Assembly (NCBI RefSeq): GCF_015191005.1
Contig: NZ_CP040442.1
Span: forward strand, 248,001 to 312,000
Direction of reading: 5' to 3'
Length of the DNA stretch: 64,000 nucleotides
From: Kaistella flava (ex Peng et al. 2021)
GTDB taxonomy: Bacteria > Bacteroidota > Bacteroidia > Flavobacteriales > Weeksellaceae
Below, one piece after another: positions 38,373 to 47,086 of the stretch. The notes under the pieces were generated by a model. That model was not told the origin of the DNA. It did not search any database and saw nothing but the letters and a program-made list of their open reading frames with translations. Both the position numbers and the translations under genes were made by a program. Numbering within the stretch: the first letter of the stretch is position 1; every line of letters starts with the position of its first letter.

Positions 38373-39722
38373 TTAAACTTTTGCCAAAAATTCTTCAAAG
38401 GCTGGAAATACAGAAACTGTTCCGTCCGTTAAAATCTTTTTGAGTTTTAAAGTTTCAATCTGATTAATAGAATTTTCATCAAAAGGTTTTTGCACTCGAA
38501 CATAATTTTCGGTAAAGCCGAACATGATTCCGTTTTTGTTTTCATGTTCCCAAAGGACAGGAAGTGTTTTGCCTAATTGTGTTTGATAGAAAGCCATTTT
38601 CTTTTTCTCAGAAAGAATTCTCAGCATTTTGTTTCTTCTCTTTCTTTCAGGAATTGGGATAACACCATCCATTTCTGCGGCTTCAGTATTTTCTCTTTCA
38701 GAATAAGTAAAAACATGCAGATAAGAAATAGGCAACTCATTTAGAAAATTATAAGTTTCTAAAAACTTCTCTTCTGTTTCGCCTGGAAATCCAACAATAA
38801 CGTCAACTCCAATACAAGAATCGGGCATTACTTCACGAATTTTTGAAACTCGGTCGGCATATAAACCGCTCATATATCGGCGTTTCATTTGCTTTAATAA
38901 ATCGTCGCTTCCACTTTGCAATGGAATATGGAAATGCGGAACAAAACGTTTGCTTTTCGCCACCAATTCAATGCTTTCGTTTTTCAATAAATTTGGTTCG
39001 ATCGACGAAATACGGATTCTTTCTATACGTTCAACCTGATCTAATTCTGAAATTAGATCCAGGAAAGTGTGTTCATGTTTTTTATTTCCGAATTCACCTT
39101 TTCCGTAATCACCAATATTGACGCCGGTTAAAACGATTTCACGAATTCCTTTCTGCGCAATTTCTGTTGCATTTCTAACCACACTTTCTATGGTGTCAGA
39201 ACGGGAAATTCCTCTTGCTAAAGGAATCGTACAATAAGTACATTTATAATCACAGCCATCCTGAACTTTCAAAAAAGCACGAGTTCGGTCTCCAATTGAA
39301 TAACTTCCGATAAAGAAATCGGCTTCATCAATCTCGCAAGAATGAATAATTCCATGGCTTTCTGATTTCTGTAAATCATCAAGGTAACTCAGAATATTGA
39401 ATTTTTCCTTCGCTCCCAAAACTAAATCTACACCTGTGATTTCCGAAATCTCTTCAGGTTTCAATTGTGCATAACAACCTAAAATCACAACCAAACCATC
39501 GGGATTAGCTTTCATAGCGCGCTTTACATGAAACTTACATTCCCGGTCTGCATTTTCAGTAACCGAACAGGTATTGATGATATAGACATTAGCTGGCTCA
39601 TCAAAGCTAACCTTTGTATAACCGGCACCAGTAAGCTGGCGGGCAATGGTTGAGGTTTCTGCAAAGTTAAGTTTGCAACCTAAAGTATGAAAAGCGGCGG
39701 TTTTTAATTGTAAGTGTTCCAT
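38373..39722 (-). CDS. mtaB: tRNA t6A37 methylthiotransferase
   Basis: MtaB is a radical SAM methylthiotransferase that converts t6A37 to ms2t6A in tRNAs reading ANN codons. It has 449 residues. The N-terminal MTTase domain has cysteines in TLGCKLNFAE, NTCSVTENAD and GCYAQLKPEE. The radical SAM cluster motif is DGCDYKCTYCTIPLARG (CxxxCxxC). A C-terminal TRAM-like region closes the protein. I start it at 39722; the ATG at 39737 lies inside the predicted -7 box. Confidence 0.93.
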   Translation of the reverse strand: MEHLQLKTAAFHTLGCKLNFAETSTIARQLTGAGYTKVSFDEPANVYIINTCSVTENADRECKFHVKRAMKANPDGLVVILGCYAQLKPEEISEITGVDLVLGAKEKFNILSYLDDLQKSESHGIIHSCEIDEADFFIGSYSIGDRTRAFLKVQDGCDYKCTYCTIPLARGISRSDTIESVVRNATEIAQKGIREIVLTGVNIGDYGKGEFGNKKHEHTFLDLISELDQVERIERIRISSIEPNLLKNESIELVAKSKRFVPHFHIPLQSGSDDLLKQMKRRYMSGLYADRVSKIREVMPDSCIGVDVIVGFPGETEEKFLETYNFLNELPISYLHVFTYSERENTEAAEMDGVIPIPERKRRNKMLRILSEKKKMAFYQTQLGKTLPVLWEHENKNGIMFGFTENYVRVQKPFDENSINQIETLKLKKILTDGTVSVFPAFEEFLAKV

Positions 39723-39734
39723 AATTGAATGGTG

Positions 39735-39769
39735 CAAATTTAGAGATTATTTTTTTTCTAACGAGCAAA
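39735..39769 (-). promoter_or_regulatory. Putative promoter of mtaB
   Basis: On the minus strand TTTG (39769-39766) and TAAATTTG (39742-39735) are 23 nt apart, close to the Bacteroidota consensus. It supports translation from 39722 with a very short leader. Confidence 0.5.
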
Positions 39770-39780
39770 TGTGTTGGGCA

Positions 39781-39807
39781 AAAAAAAACCACAACAAGTT
39801 GTGATTT
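39781..39807 (-). terminator. Terminator after the CDO-like gene
   Basis: On the minus strand ATCACAAC pairs with GTTGTGGT over a very short loop and is followed by a run of eight T. Confidence 0.55.
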
Positions 39808-39847
39808 TTCAATGAATGAAATTTAATTTGAAATGAAATATTGTAAT

Positions 39848-40429
39848 CTATATCTGAATGATTTTTTCGTAGTTATTTTCTGGTAAATTCCAAGAGCAGG
39901 CTTTTGCTTCGTTTGATAAAATGGCAATTCTTCGGGTTTCGGTATCAAAAATTTTAACGCCTTCTAATCTTAATTTTGGAGTTCTGTAAATATGGAGACT
40001 GACAGAAATTCCTTCAGAATTATTAATCATGGAATTAATATCCGTTTGTTCTTCTACCAAAATATCTCCAACTCGGGCGGTCGTTTTTGAGTCATATTCG
40101 ATGAAGTTTGAATTTTCACGATAACTCGCTTCGGTTAAACTTCCTTTTAAAACTTTAATTTTAGCATCATAATTAGAATGATCGCGAATGGCAGAATAAT
40201 TATTAACTCCCCAAATCTTTAGCGTAGCCACAAATTCATCATGATAAACCGGAATTTTCATGAAGGTTTCGTTCGGAACTTCTAAGGGACTAATCTGAAA
40301 CAGTTCATCGAAATCTTTGAACTGAAAAGTAAATAATAAGTCGCAAACGTCGTCGAAACTTAAACTTTTCTTCTCTTTTAAATCAAGTAAAACTTGCTCG
40401 AGATTTTGCATTCCACCATCTGTTTTCAT
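39848..40429 (-). CDS. Cysteine dioxygenase-like cupin, iron site altered
   Basis: This 193-residue cytosolic cupin aligns by eye with cysteine dioxygenase type I. The family core W-x-x-x-x-x-S-x-I-H-D-H with VL-x-G-x-L-x-E appears here as IWGVNNYSAIRDHSNY and IKVLKGSLTE. The third-ligand strand SLHIYRTP matches the usual SLHIYSPP. The first iron-binding His of the HxH pair is replaced by Arg (RDH, codon CGC, one base from CAC). Known enzymes of this family use three histidines, so activity on cysteine is doubtful. The start could also be the Met at residue 7. It may be a relative with a different ligand set, or an inactive one. Confidence 0.7.
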   Translation of the reverse strand: MKTDGGMQNLEQVLLDLKEKKSLSFDDVCDLLFTFQFKDFDELFQISPLEVPNETFMKIPVYHDEFVATLKIWGVNNYSAIRDHSNYDAKIKVLKGSLTEASYRENSNFIEYDSKTTARVGDILVEEQTDINSMINNSEGISVSLHIYRTPKLRLEGVKIFDTETRRIAILSNEAKACSWNLPENNYEKIIQI

Positions 40430-40524
40430 GTCTGTGTGTTTGATGGTGTAAAATTAATCACAAGCCTCCACAAGATTTGAAAAATGGTACTGACTTATGT
40501 CACAAGTGATTTATATCAGAATCT

Positions 40525-41115
40525 TTAAATTTTATAATCGTCCCGAACTTCATCGCTTTTTGCATAACAAACTGGTGAAGAGTTTTCTTGAATTTCTGAT
40601 GAATCCTGGCTTTTGAATTTTTCTATGTTAAAAGTTTCGGAATGATTTTTTGCAATGGATAAAGTTTTCCAGTCTTCATTTTTAAGCATTTTTCCGATGT
40701 AAATGATTTGGCCGATGTGGTAAGGATAATGGGCAAATTGTCTTAAAACGGCATCCAGAATACTGTGCTTTTCACCACGTATGAGAATCGTGTCGTACCA
40801 GTTTTCGTCTTTAATTTGATTTAAAGCTTCCAATAAAACCTGCCAACCTTTATTCCAAATCTCCATCATTTCTGATTTTGAATGAATGTCGTTTTCAAAT
40901 TCAGAATCTCTGTTTCGCCAATTTTTTTCACCATCTTCAGTGAGGAAATTCGTCCAACGTGAAAGCATATTTCCAGAAATATGTTTTACCAAAGTTGCGA
41001 TGGAATTACTTTCCTCATTGTATTTCCAGAAAAGTTGTTCTTCAGAAACCTGGTCGAAAGTTTTTTCGGCAAGTTCTTTATAAAATAGAAACCGTTTGAT
41101 AAATAGATCTTTCAT
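40525..41115 (-). CDS. DinB-like / DUF1572 family protein
   Basis: This 196-residue protein looks like a four-helix DinB-superfamily member of the DUF1572 group: FYKELAEKTFDQVSEEQLFWKYNEESNSIATLVKHISGN followed by the second metal-site motif LRQFAHYPYHIGQIIYIGKML. The three histidines of a DinB metal site appear to be present. The superfamily includes thiol-dependent S-transferases; the role here is unknown. I start it at 41115 (MKDLFIKRF); an ATG at 41145 is only 3 nt from the predicted -7 box. It stands alone. Confidence 0.75.
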   Translation of the reverse strand: MKDLFIKRFLFYKELAEKTFDQVSEEQLFWKYNEESNSIATLVKHISGNMLSRWTNFLTEDGEKNWRNRDSEFENDIHSKSEMMEIWNKGWQVLLEALNQIKDENWYDTILIRGEKHSILDAVLRQFAHYPYHIGQIIYIGKMLKNEDWKTLSIAKNHSETFNIEKFKSQDSSEIQENSSPVCYAKSDEVRDDYKI

Positions 41116-41147
41116 TTTAATGTTTTTGATGAAAAAATTGGACAAAT

Positions 41148-41155
41148 CAAATTTA
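41148..41155 (-). promoter_or_regulatory. Putative -7 box for the DinB-like gene
   Basis: TAAATTTG on the minus strand matches TAnnTTTG, 33 nt before the preferred ATG. Confidence 0.35.
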
Positions 41156-41308
41156 GTGAAAAGTAAACTTTTTAAACTGTTTTTTTTAATATTGTCGAAT
41201 GTGATTTTTCTTTTTTAATTTATTATAAAGTTTTGTTAATTAATAGATTATGCGTTTTTAATGATGCTTATTTCTTTGAAAATTATAAAAAATGTTCTTT
41301 TGAATTTG

Positions 41309-41316
41309 TAATTTTG
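41309..41316 (+). promoter_or_regulatory. Putative -7 box for the DUF3667 gene
   Basis: TAATTTTG matches TAnnTTTG and would start the transcript within about 10 nt of the ATG at 41331. No good -33 partner is visible. Confidence 0.3.
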
Positions 41317-41330
41317 ATAAAAATAAAGTC

Positions 41331-42167
41331 ATGGTTGGGCTTGAGAATCGATGCAAAAATTGCAGTCAGCATTTACTTTTGGATCAGAAGTATTGTCATG
41401 CCTGTGGTCAGAAAACGGATACGCATCGGATTAATTTTCATTTTCTCCTCCATGAAATTCAGCACGGCATTTTTCATGTAGATGGCGGAATTGTTTTTAC
41501 GCTTAAAGAACTTTTTACAAGACCTGGCCATACGTTGCGCGAGTATTTGGAAGGAAAACGGAAACCGCATTTTCCACCGATACTTTTTGTTTTAATTATG
41601 GGATCTGTGTGTGCCCTGATTCAATTTTTTTTAAATCATAAGGTAGAAAAAAAAGAAGATTCCACTTTTGAAACCAATTTATCAAAAAATGAAATTGCGC
41701 AATACATCGATTTTAAACGTTTTGTTGCCTACTTTACTCATATCTTCCAATGGCTGGGAGAACATCTTGCTTTTACCATTTTATTAATGCTTCCTATTTC
41801 TGGTCTGGCTTTTTTTCTTGGATTTAGAAAGTATCGGTATAATTATTCTGAATGGTTGGTGATTCTTCTTTTTCTGGCTGGTCAGTGCTTAACGGTTTAC
41901 GTTTTCTTTATTTTTATCAATCATTTTTTAGGTGATTTTAATTTACTTTTCTATATGATTTGTTGGGCTCTGGTTACTTTTTGTCTTATTCAATTATTTA
42001 ATCAACGTGGAAAATGGTACGTTGTTTTAAGAACTTTCTGGTCCTTATTTCTAAGTTATTTATTTTCTGTCATCTATATTGTATTCGCGGTTTTAATTCT
42101 TATAGCAGTAGGACTACTTTTATACGGCTACGATAATATTATTCCCAGGGTTCTGAATAAAGGGTGA
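41331..42167 (+). CDS. DUF3667 membrane protein with zinc ribbon
   Basis: This 278-residue protein starts with a small zinc ribbon (CKNCSQHLLLDQKYCHACGQ, two CxxC pairs). The segment HEIQHGIFHVDGGIVFTLKELFTRPGHTLREYLEGKRKPHFPP-type sequence that defines DUF3667 follows. About five transmembrane helices fill the C-terminal two thirds. It is an inner-membrane protein of unknown function that is common in Bacteroidota. It lies alone between the DinB-like gene and the phosphorylase gene. Confidence 0.85.
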   Translation: MVGLENRCKNCSQHLLLDQKYCHACGQKTDTHRINFHFLLHEIQHGIFHVDGGIVFTLKELFTRPGHTLREYLEGKRKPHFPPILFVLIMGSVCALIQFFLNHKVEKKEDSTFETNLSKNEIAQYIDFKRFVAYFTHIFQWLGEHLAFTILLMLPISGLAFFLGFRKYRYNYSEWLVILLFLAGQCLTVYVFFIFINHFLGDFNLLFYMICWALVTFCLIQLFNQRGKWYVVLRTFWSLFLSYLFSVIYIVFAVLILIAVGLLLYGYDNIIPRVLNKG

Positions 42168-42226
42168 TAAGTAACAGCAATTCAAAAAATCGAAGGGTAT
42201 CTTTTACATTTAAAAGTTTTAATCAA

Positions 42227-42234
42227 TACATTTG
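42227..42234 (+). promoter_or_regulatory. Putative -7 box for the glucan phosphorylase gene
   Basis: TACATTTG matches TAnnTTTG, 23 nt before the ATG. CTTTTAC about 21 nt upstream could serve as a weak -33 element. Confidence 0.45.
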
Positions 42235-42257
42235 TATTTGATTTTTAAAATATAAAA

Positions 42258-43916
42258 ATGGACTTTAAAAACTTTTCGATGCCGTATAGCATCAACCCCG
42301 AATATTCAAAAAAAGTGGCTTATTTTTCAATGGAATTTGCCATCGATCAAGCCCTAAAAATATACTCTGGAGGATTAGGTTTTTTAGCCGGTTCTCATAT
42401 GAAAAGTGCCTTTAACCTCAAACAGGATTTGGTAGGAATTGGTATTTTGTGGAAGTTCGGTTATTACGATCAAGCCAGAAATCATGATCAAACTTTACAG
42501 GCAACCTGGACCAGAAAAATGTATTCTTTTTTAGAAGATACAGGAATTCAATATCAGATTGAAATTCATTCTGCACCAGTTTGGGTAAAGGTTTATTATT
42601 TGGCTCCTGAAATTTTTCATACTGCGCCGATGTTTTTCCTGTCGACAGATGTTCCGGAAAATGATCATATTTCAAAAACAATTTGTCACCGTCTTTATGA
42701 TGCGAATGAATCGACTAAACTTGCTCAGTATATTTTATTGGGAAAAGGTGGTGCGAAGCTTTTAGATATGATGAATTTCGAAAGAGATGTTTATCATTTG
42801 AATGAAGCACATGGTCTTCCGGCAGCATTTTATTTGTTGAAGAAATTCGGTGGTGATTTGCAGAAAGTAAAAGAGAAATTAGTATTTACCACGCATACTC
42901 CAGAAGAAGCCGGAAACGAAAAACACAATATTTTCATGTGTCACGATATGTCTTACTTTTCAGGATTGTCGATTGATGAAGTGAAAACAATTGAAGGCGT
43001 GGAGGATGACCGTTTCAACCATTCGCTTTGTGCCTTGCGTATGGCGAGAGTTGCAAATGGGGTGTCGCAATTACACGGTGTGGTTTCAAGAGAAATGTGG
43101 AGTAAGTACTCCAAAATATGTGAAATCAAGGCAATTACCAATGCGCAGGAATATAAATATTGGGCTGATAAACCTTTGTATCAATCGAAAGATGAAGACG
43201 ATGCTACTTTATTCGATTTCAGAAAAAAACATTTGAAGAAAAGATTTTTCAAAATTGTAGCTGATCAGACGGGTAATTTATTTGATCCAAATGTGTTCAC
43301 TATTGTTTGGGCGAGAAGATTTGCAGGTTATAAAAGAGCAGATCTATTACTTCATGATAAAGAACGATTTGAAAGATTATTAAATAATCCGAAATATCCC
43401 GTGCAGATTGTTTGGGCAGGGAAACCTTATCCAATGGATTATACCGCTATTTCTACTTTTAATAGTTTGGTAGAAGAAAGTAAGAATTATAAAAATATGG
43501 CGGTACTTACAGGTTATGAATTGGCTTTAAGTAAATCGATGAAACAAGGTTCGGATTTGTGGTTGAATAATCCACGCGTACCGAGAGAAGCATCTGGAAC
43601 TTCGGGAATGAGCGCTGCGATGAATGGTTCTGTAAACTTGTCAACCGACGATGGTTGGATTCCGGAGTTTGCAAAACATGGCGAAAACTCTTTTGTTGTT
43701 CCAAAAGCAGATTACGAGAATATGAGCGTTTATGACCAAGATAATTATGACCTTAATAAGTTGTATGAAATCTTAGAAAACGAGATTATTCCAATGTATT
43801 ATGATCGTCCGGATGAATGGAGGAAAGTTCAGCAAACTGCTATGGATGACGTGAAAGACGCCTTCAATTCTGATCGAATGGCAGATGAATATTACAAGCA
43901 AATTTACATCGACTAA
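42258..43916 (+). CDS. Alpha-glucan phosphorylase-like protein (GT35), PLP lysine absent
   Basis: This 552-residue protein belongs to the short alpha-glucan phosphorylase group of GT35: VAYFSMEFAIDQALKIYSGG at the start, VYHLNEAHG and FTTHTPEEAG in the middle, IVWARRFAGYKRADLLL, and DLWLNNPRVPREASGTSG near the end. In active family members the last block continues G-M-K, the lysine holding pyridoxal phosphate. Here it reads GMSAAMNG (ATG AGC GCT), so Ser replaces Lys. The usual GDH in the glycine loop is also GSH (LAGSHMK). The protein is otherwise complete. It may be a divergent enzyme of glycogen metabolism with a changed mechanism, or a non-catalytic glucan-binding relative. A terminator follows. 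Confidence 0.82.
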   Translation: MDFKNFSMPYSINPEYSKKVAYFSMEFAIDQALKIYSGGLGFLAGSHMKSAFNLKQDLVGIGILWKFGYYDQARNHDQTLQATWTRKMYSFLEDTGIQYQIEIHSAPVWVKVYYLAPEIFHTAPMFFLSTDVPENDHISKTICHRLYDANESTKLAQYILLGKGGAKLLDMMNFERDVYHLNEAHGLPAAFYLLKKFGGDLQKVKEKLVFTTHTPEEAGNEKHNIFMCHDMSYFSGLSIDEVKTIEGVEDDRFNHSLCALRMARVANGVSQLHGVVSREMWSKYSKICEIKAITNAQEYKYWADKPLYQSKDEDDATLFDFRKKHLKKRFFKIVADQTGNLFDPNVFTIVWARRFAGYKRADLLLHDKERFERLLNNPKYPVQIVWAGKPYPMDYTAISTFNSLVEESKNYKNMAVLTGYELALSKSMKQGSDLWLNNPRVPREASGTSGMSAAMNGSVNLSTDDGWIPEFAKHGENSFVVPKADYENMSVYDQDNYDLNKLYEILENEIIPMYYDRPDEWRKVQQTAMDDVKDAFNSDRMADEYYKQIYID

Positions 43917-43935
43917 TTTTTTTTTAGATCAATTT

Positions 43936-43972
43936 AAATCCGTTCCGTTTTATAATGGGACGGATTTTTTTG
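43936..43972 (+). terminator. Rho-independent terminator of the phosphorylase gene
   Basis: AAATCCGTTCC (43936-43946) pairs with GGGACGGATTT (43957-43967), one G-T wobble, followed by a T run. Confidence 0.8.
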
Positions 43973-44005
43973 TTTATTTTTAATGGTGAAATTAAAAACG
44001 AATTT

Positions 44006-45112
44006 ATGAATCCAAGTATCTGGGAGCTCGAAACATTTTATAGAAAAAGAGATATCATTATTATTGGTGCGGGTTTCACTGGATTGTGGATTGCTATTTT
44101 GATTAAAGAAAAGTTTCCCGAAAAATCAGTTTTAGTGGTTGAAAGAAGTTCAATTCCAATTGGTGCTTCTACACGAAATGCAGGTTTTGCTTGCTTCGGA
44201 AGTCTCACTGAACTTATTGCCGATTCTGAAAAAATGGGTTGGCAAAAAACATTAGATTTAGTAAAAATGCGTTTTGATGGATTGCAAAAAATTAAAACTT
44301 ATTTTAAAGCTGAAACCATCGATTTTGAAAGGTGTGGCGGTTATGAAATTTTAAATGATGATTCCATTTTATTTCAAATTGATGAAGTGAATGAAAGATT
44401 AAAAAATATCACGGGAATTCAGAAGACGTACTTTGAGAGTAATTCAAAAATTCAAGAATTTGGTTTAGCAAAAACAAAAATTTTAATTGAAAATCCTTTG
44501 GAAGGAAGTTTACATTCTGGAAAATTATTACACGAACTATTACAGAAATGCTATGATTTAAAAGTTGAATTTCTTTTCGGAACTGAAATTTTGGAGATTG
44601 TTGAATCTGCTGATTCTGTAAAAATAACTACTGAAAATATCGATTTAGAAACGGATAAATTAGTAATTGCAACAAACGCTTTTACTAAAAAACTATTTCC
44701 GGAAATAGATTTGGTTCCCGCGCGCGGACAGATTTTATTAACTGAACCTATAGAAAATCTAAAGCTGAAAGGTACTTTTCATTATGACGAAGGATTTTAT
44801 TATTTCAGAAATTTAAACAATCGTATTTTATTAGGAGGTGGTAGAAACATGGATTTTAAAAATGAAGAAACTACTGACTTTGCTACGACAGAATTTTTAC
44901 AAAATCATTTAGAAGAATTTTTGAAAGAGGTTATTTTACCGAATCAAAGTTTTAAAATATCACATCGCTGGTCAGGAATTATGGCCATGGGAACTGAAAA
45001 ATATCCCATCATTGAAAAGATTTCCGATCGTCAAATTGCAGCTGTTCGACTTTCCGGGATGGGTGTTGCGCTCGCTCCAAAAGTCGGTGAACTTGTTGCG
45101 GAGATGGTTTAA
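44006..45112 (+). CDS. FAD-dependent oxidoreductase (DAO family)
   Basis: This 368-residue protein (start at 44006; the frame is open from 43955, which would lie in the terminator) has the dinucleotide fold DIIIIGAGFTGLWIAILI followed by ASTRNAGFACFGS, VPARGQILLTEP, and the C-terminal SHRWSGIMAMGTEKYPII and VRLSGMGVALAPKVGELVAE. This is the D-amino-acid oxidase/glycine oxidase-like FAD family. It probably oxidises an amine or amino acid; the substrate is unknown. It may be functionally related to the APC permease that faces it convergently. Confidence 0.82.
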   Translation: MNPSIWELETFYRKRDIIIIGAGFTGLWIAILIKEKFPEKSVLVVERSSIPIGASTRNAGFACFGSLTELIADSEKMGWQKTLDLVKMRFDGLQKIKTYFKAETIDFERCGGYEILNDDSILFQIDEVNERLKNITGIQKTYFESNSKIQEFGLAKTKILIENPLEGSLHSGKLLHELLQKCYDLKVEFLFGTEILEIVESADSVKITTENIDLETDKLVIATNAFTKKLFPEIDLVPARGQILLTEPIENLKLKGTFHYDEGFYYFRNLNNRILLGGGRNMDFKNEETTDFATTEFLQNHLEEFLKEVILPNQSFKISHRWSGIMAMGTEKYPIIEKISDRQIAAVRLSGMGVALAPKVGELVAEMV

Positions 45113-45140
45113 TCGTTTCTTTGACAACATATCTGTTAAG

Positions 45141-45189
45141 ATAAAATCCTATTATTTTAAAGCTTATACTTCAAATAATAGGATTTTAT
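45141..45189. terminator. Long perfect hairpin between convergent genes
   Basis: ATAAAATCCTATTATTT (45141-45157) and AAATAATAGGATTTTAT (45173-45189) form a perfect 17-bp stem between the DAO and APC genes. It is suitable as a bidirectional terminator. Confidence 0.65.
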
Positions 45190-45262
45190 TGAGACTCCAG
45201 TTTTTCTATCTGAAAAACAATTGAGCGTATATTTTCAAATCTAAAACTAAGTTGGAAACTTT

Positions 45263-46960
45263 TTAGTTATTCTCATCCAAATCGTTGTTCAATTTTTTAT
45301 GTAATTTACTGTTTTTATAACCGTAAGAGAAATAAATTACAAGTCCAATTCCGAACCATACCAAGAACCAGAACCAGTTGTTGTGCGTCATTCCCGTTAA
45401 AAGGTAAAGACAAGAACTTAATCCCATCAGTGGAATAAGCGAAAGGTTTTTTACAAATGCTAAAATGCACAGTCCGAAGTTAATGATCAGGAAAAAGAAC
45501 ATTGATATTCTAAATTCACCTTCGTTAGGATCTTTCCAATCCATCAAATTATGGAAAAACGCTGGCTGCCAAAAATAAAAGAATGTTAATCCACCCAAGA
45601 AAATAATTGGGAATAGAAATCTTGAATTAATATACGGCATGTGAAATCTTCCAGGTAATTTTTTCTTGGCAGGTAGTAATAAGACTCCACCACAAACCAG
45701 CACAAATGCGAAGATAGTTCCGATACTTGTGAAATCTAAAATGAATGATTTATCAGTAAATAAAATCGGAATACCAACCACGATTCCTGTTGCAATCGTT
45801 GCATAAGATGGCGTATTATATTTGGGGTGAATGGTCATGAATTTTTTAGGCATTAATCCATCACGACTCATTGCGTACCAGATTCTCGGTTGTCCCATTT
45901 GGAAAACGAGTAATACCGTTGTGATTGCTACAACCGCTCCCAAGGAAACTACGAATTCCATCCAGGCGACGTTCGCATTTGATTTTTCAAAGATGAAAGC
46001 CAGTGGATCTCCGATGCCATCAAACTTTCTATAATCCACCATTCCCGTGAGAACCAAGGTTAAAATAATATAAATTACAGTACATAAAATCAAGGAAATA
46101 ATCATTCCTCGTGGTAGATTTTTCTGTGGATCTTTTGTTTCTTCTGAAAGTACACTTAAGGCGTCAAATCCAATATAGGCAAAGAAAACGCCGGAAACCG
46201 CGCTCATTACGCCGGCAAAACCATTAGGCATAAAAGAATGTTCGCCTGTGATAATGCTTTTTGGAAACCAGTTGTCGGTATTCATATATCCAATTCCAAC
46301 TGCGATAACCAAAAGAATGATGAATAATTTTAAAATAACGAAGATGTTATTAAAGTTTTTTGATTCTTTAATTCCAACATATACCAACCAGGTGATTAAT
46401 CCATTAATAACTAAAGCAGGAAGATCTAAGATTATTTTTAAATTTCCGATTAACGGAGCGTTCTTCCAGGCATTAACGAGCTGTAAATTTTGGGAACCAT
46501 TCATAAATGCTTTTTTAGCTTCCGGATAGCTGCAGGTTAAAAAGTCAGGAATATGAATTCCGATTCTACCCATAAAACTGGTGAAATAATCAGACCATGA
46601 AAAAGCGACATAGATATTTCCAAAAGAATATTCCATGATTAAGGCCCAACCGATAATCCACGCAATCAATTCACCGAAACTGGCATAGGCGTAAGTATAA
46701 GCTGATCCAGCTGTCGGAATTCTGCTCGCGAATTCTGCGTAACACAAGGCTGTAAAACCACAAGCAATACCACAAATAATATATAAAACGATGACTCCAG
46801 GACCGCCACGAAAAACGGCTTCACCCAAAGAACTGAAACTTCCGGCGCCAATAATGGCAGCAATACCGAAAAATACAATATCCCAAACGCCTAAAACACG
46901 CACTAAACCAGATGGTTGATCACTCTCTTTATATTGTTTTCTTCTGAAAAGTTGGTTCAT
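45263..46960 (-). CDS. APC-family amino-acid permease
   Basis: This 565-residue integral membrane protein has about 12-14 helices. It shows APC-superfamily motifs: VWDIVFFGIAAIIGAGSFSSLGEAV in helix 1, the CAT-like FASRIPTAGSAYTYAYASFGELIAWIIGWALIMEYS region, and GVFFAYIGFDALSVLSEETKDPQKNLPRGM. This pattern fits the cationic amino acid transporter (CAT) branch. It takes up amino acids by H+ or Na+ symport or exchange. It is convergent with the DAO gene and divergent from the secreted-protein gene at 47087. Confidence 0.88.
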   Translation of the reverse strand: MNQLFRRKQYKESDQPSGLVRVLGVWDIVFFGIAAIIGAGSFSSLGEAVFRGGPGVIVLYIICGIACGFTALCYAEFASRIPTAGSAYTYAYASFGELIAWIIGWALIMEYSFGNIYVAFSWSDYFTSFMGRIGIHIPDFLTCSYPEAKKAFMNGSQNLQLVNAWKNAPLIGNLKIILDLPALVINGLITWLVYVGIKESKNFNNIFVILKLFIILLVIAVGIGYMNTDNWFPKSIITGEHSFMPNGFAGVMSAVSGVFFAYIGFDALSVLSEETKDPQKNLPRGMIISLILCTVIYIILTLVLTGMVDYRKFDGIGDPLAFIFEKSNANVAWMEFVVSLGAVVAITTVLLVFQMGQPRIWYAMSRDGLMPKKFMTIHPKYNTPSYATIATGIVVGIPILFTDKSFILDFTSIGTIFAFVLVCGGVLLLPAKKKLPGRFHMPYINSRFLFPIIFLGGLTFFYFWQPAFFHNLMDWKDPNEGEFRISMFFFLIINFGLCILAFVKNLSLIPLMGLSSCLYLLTGMTHNNWFWFLVWFGIGLVIYFSYGYKNSKLHKKLNNDLDENN

Positions 46961-47064
46961 CTTGAATATTTAATTTACACAAATGTAACAGAAAATTTTA
47001 AAAAACATAATTTTTCGCAACTTATATACTAAAATAGATGAAAATTATGTTTTAAGAAATAATG

Positions 47065-47072
47065 TATTTTTG
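47065..47072 (+). promoter_or_regulatory. Putative -7 box for the sorted secreted protein
   Basis: TATTTTTG matches TAnnTTTG and would give a leader of under 15 nt before the ATG at 47087. No clear -33 element. Confidence 0.3.
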
Positions 47073-47086
47073 AAAAAATTGATTTG

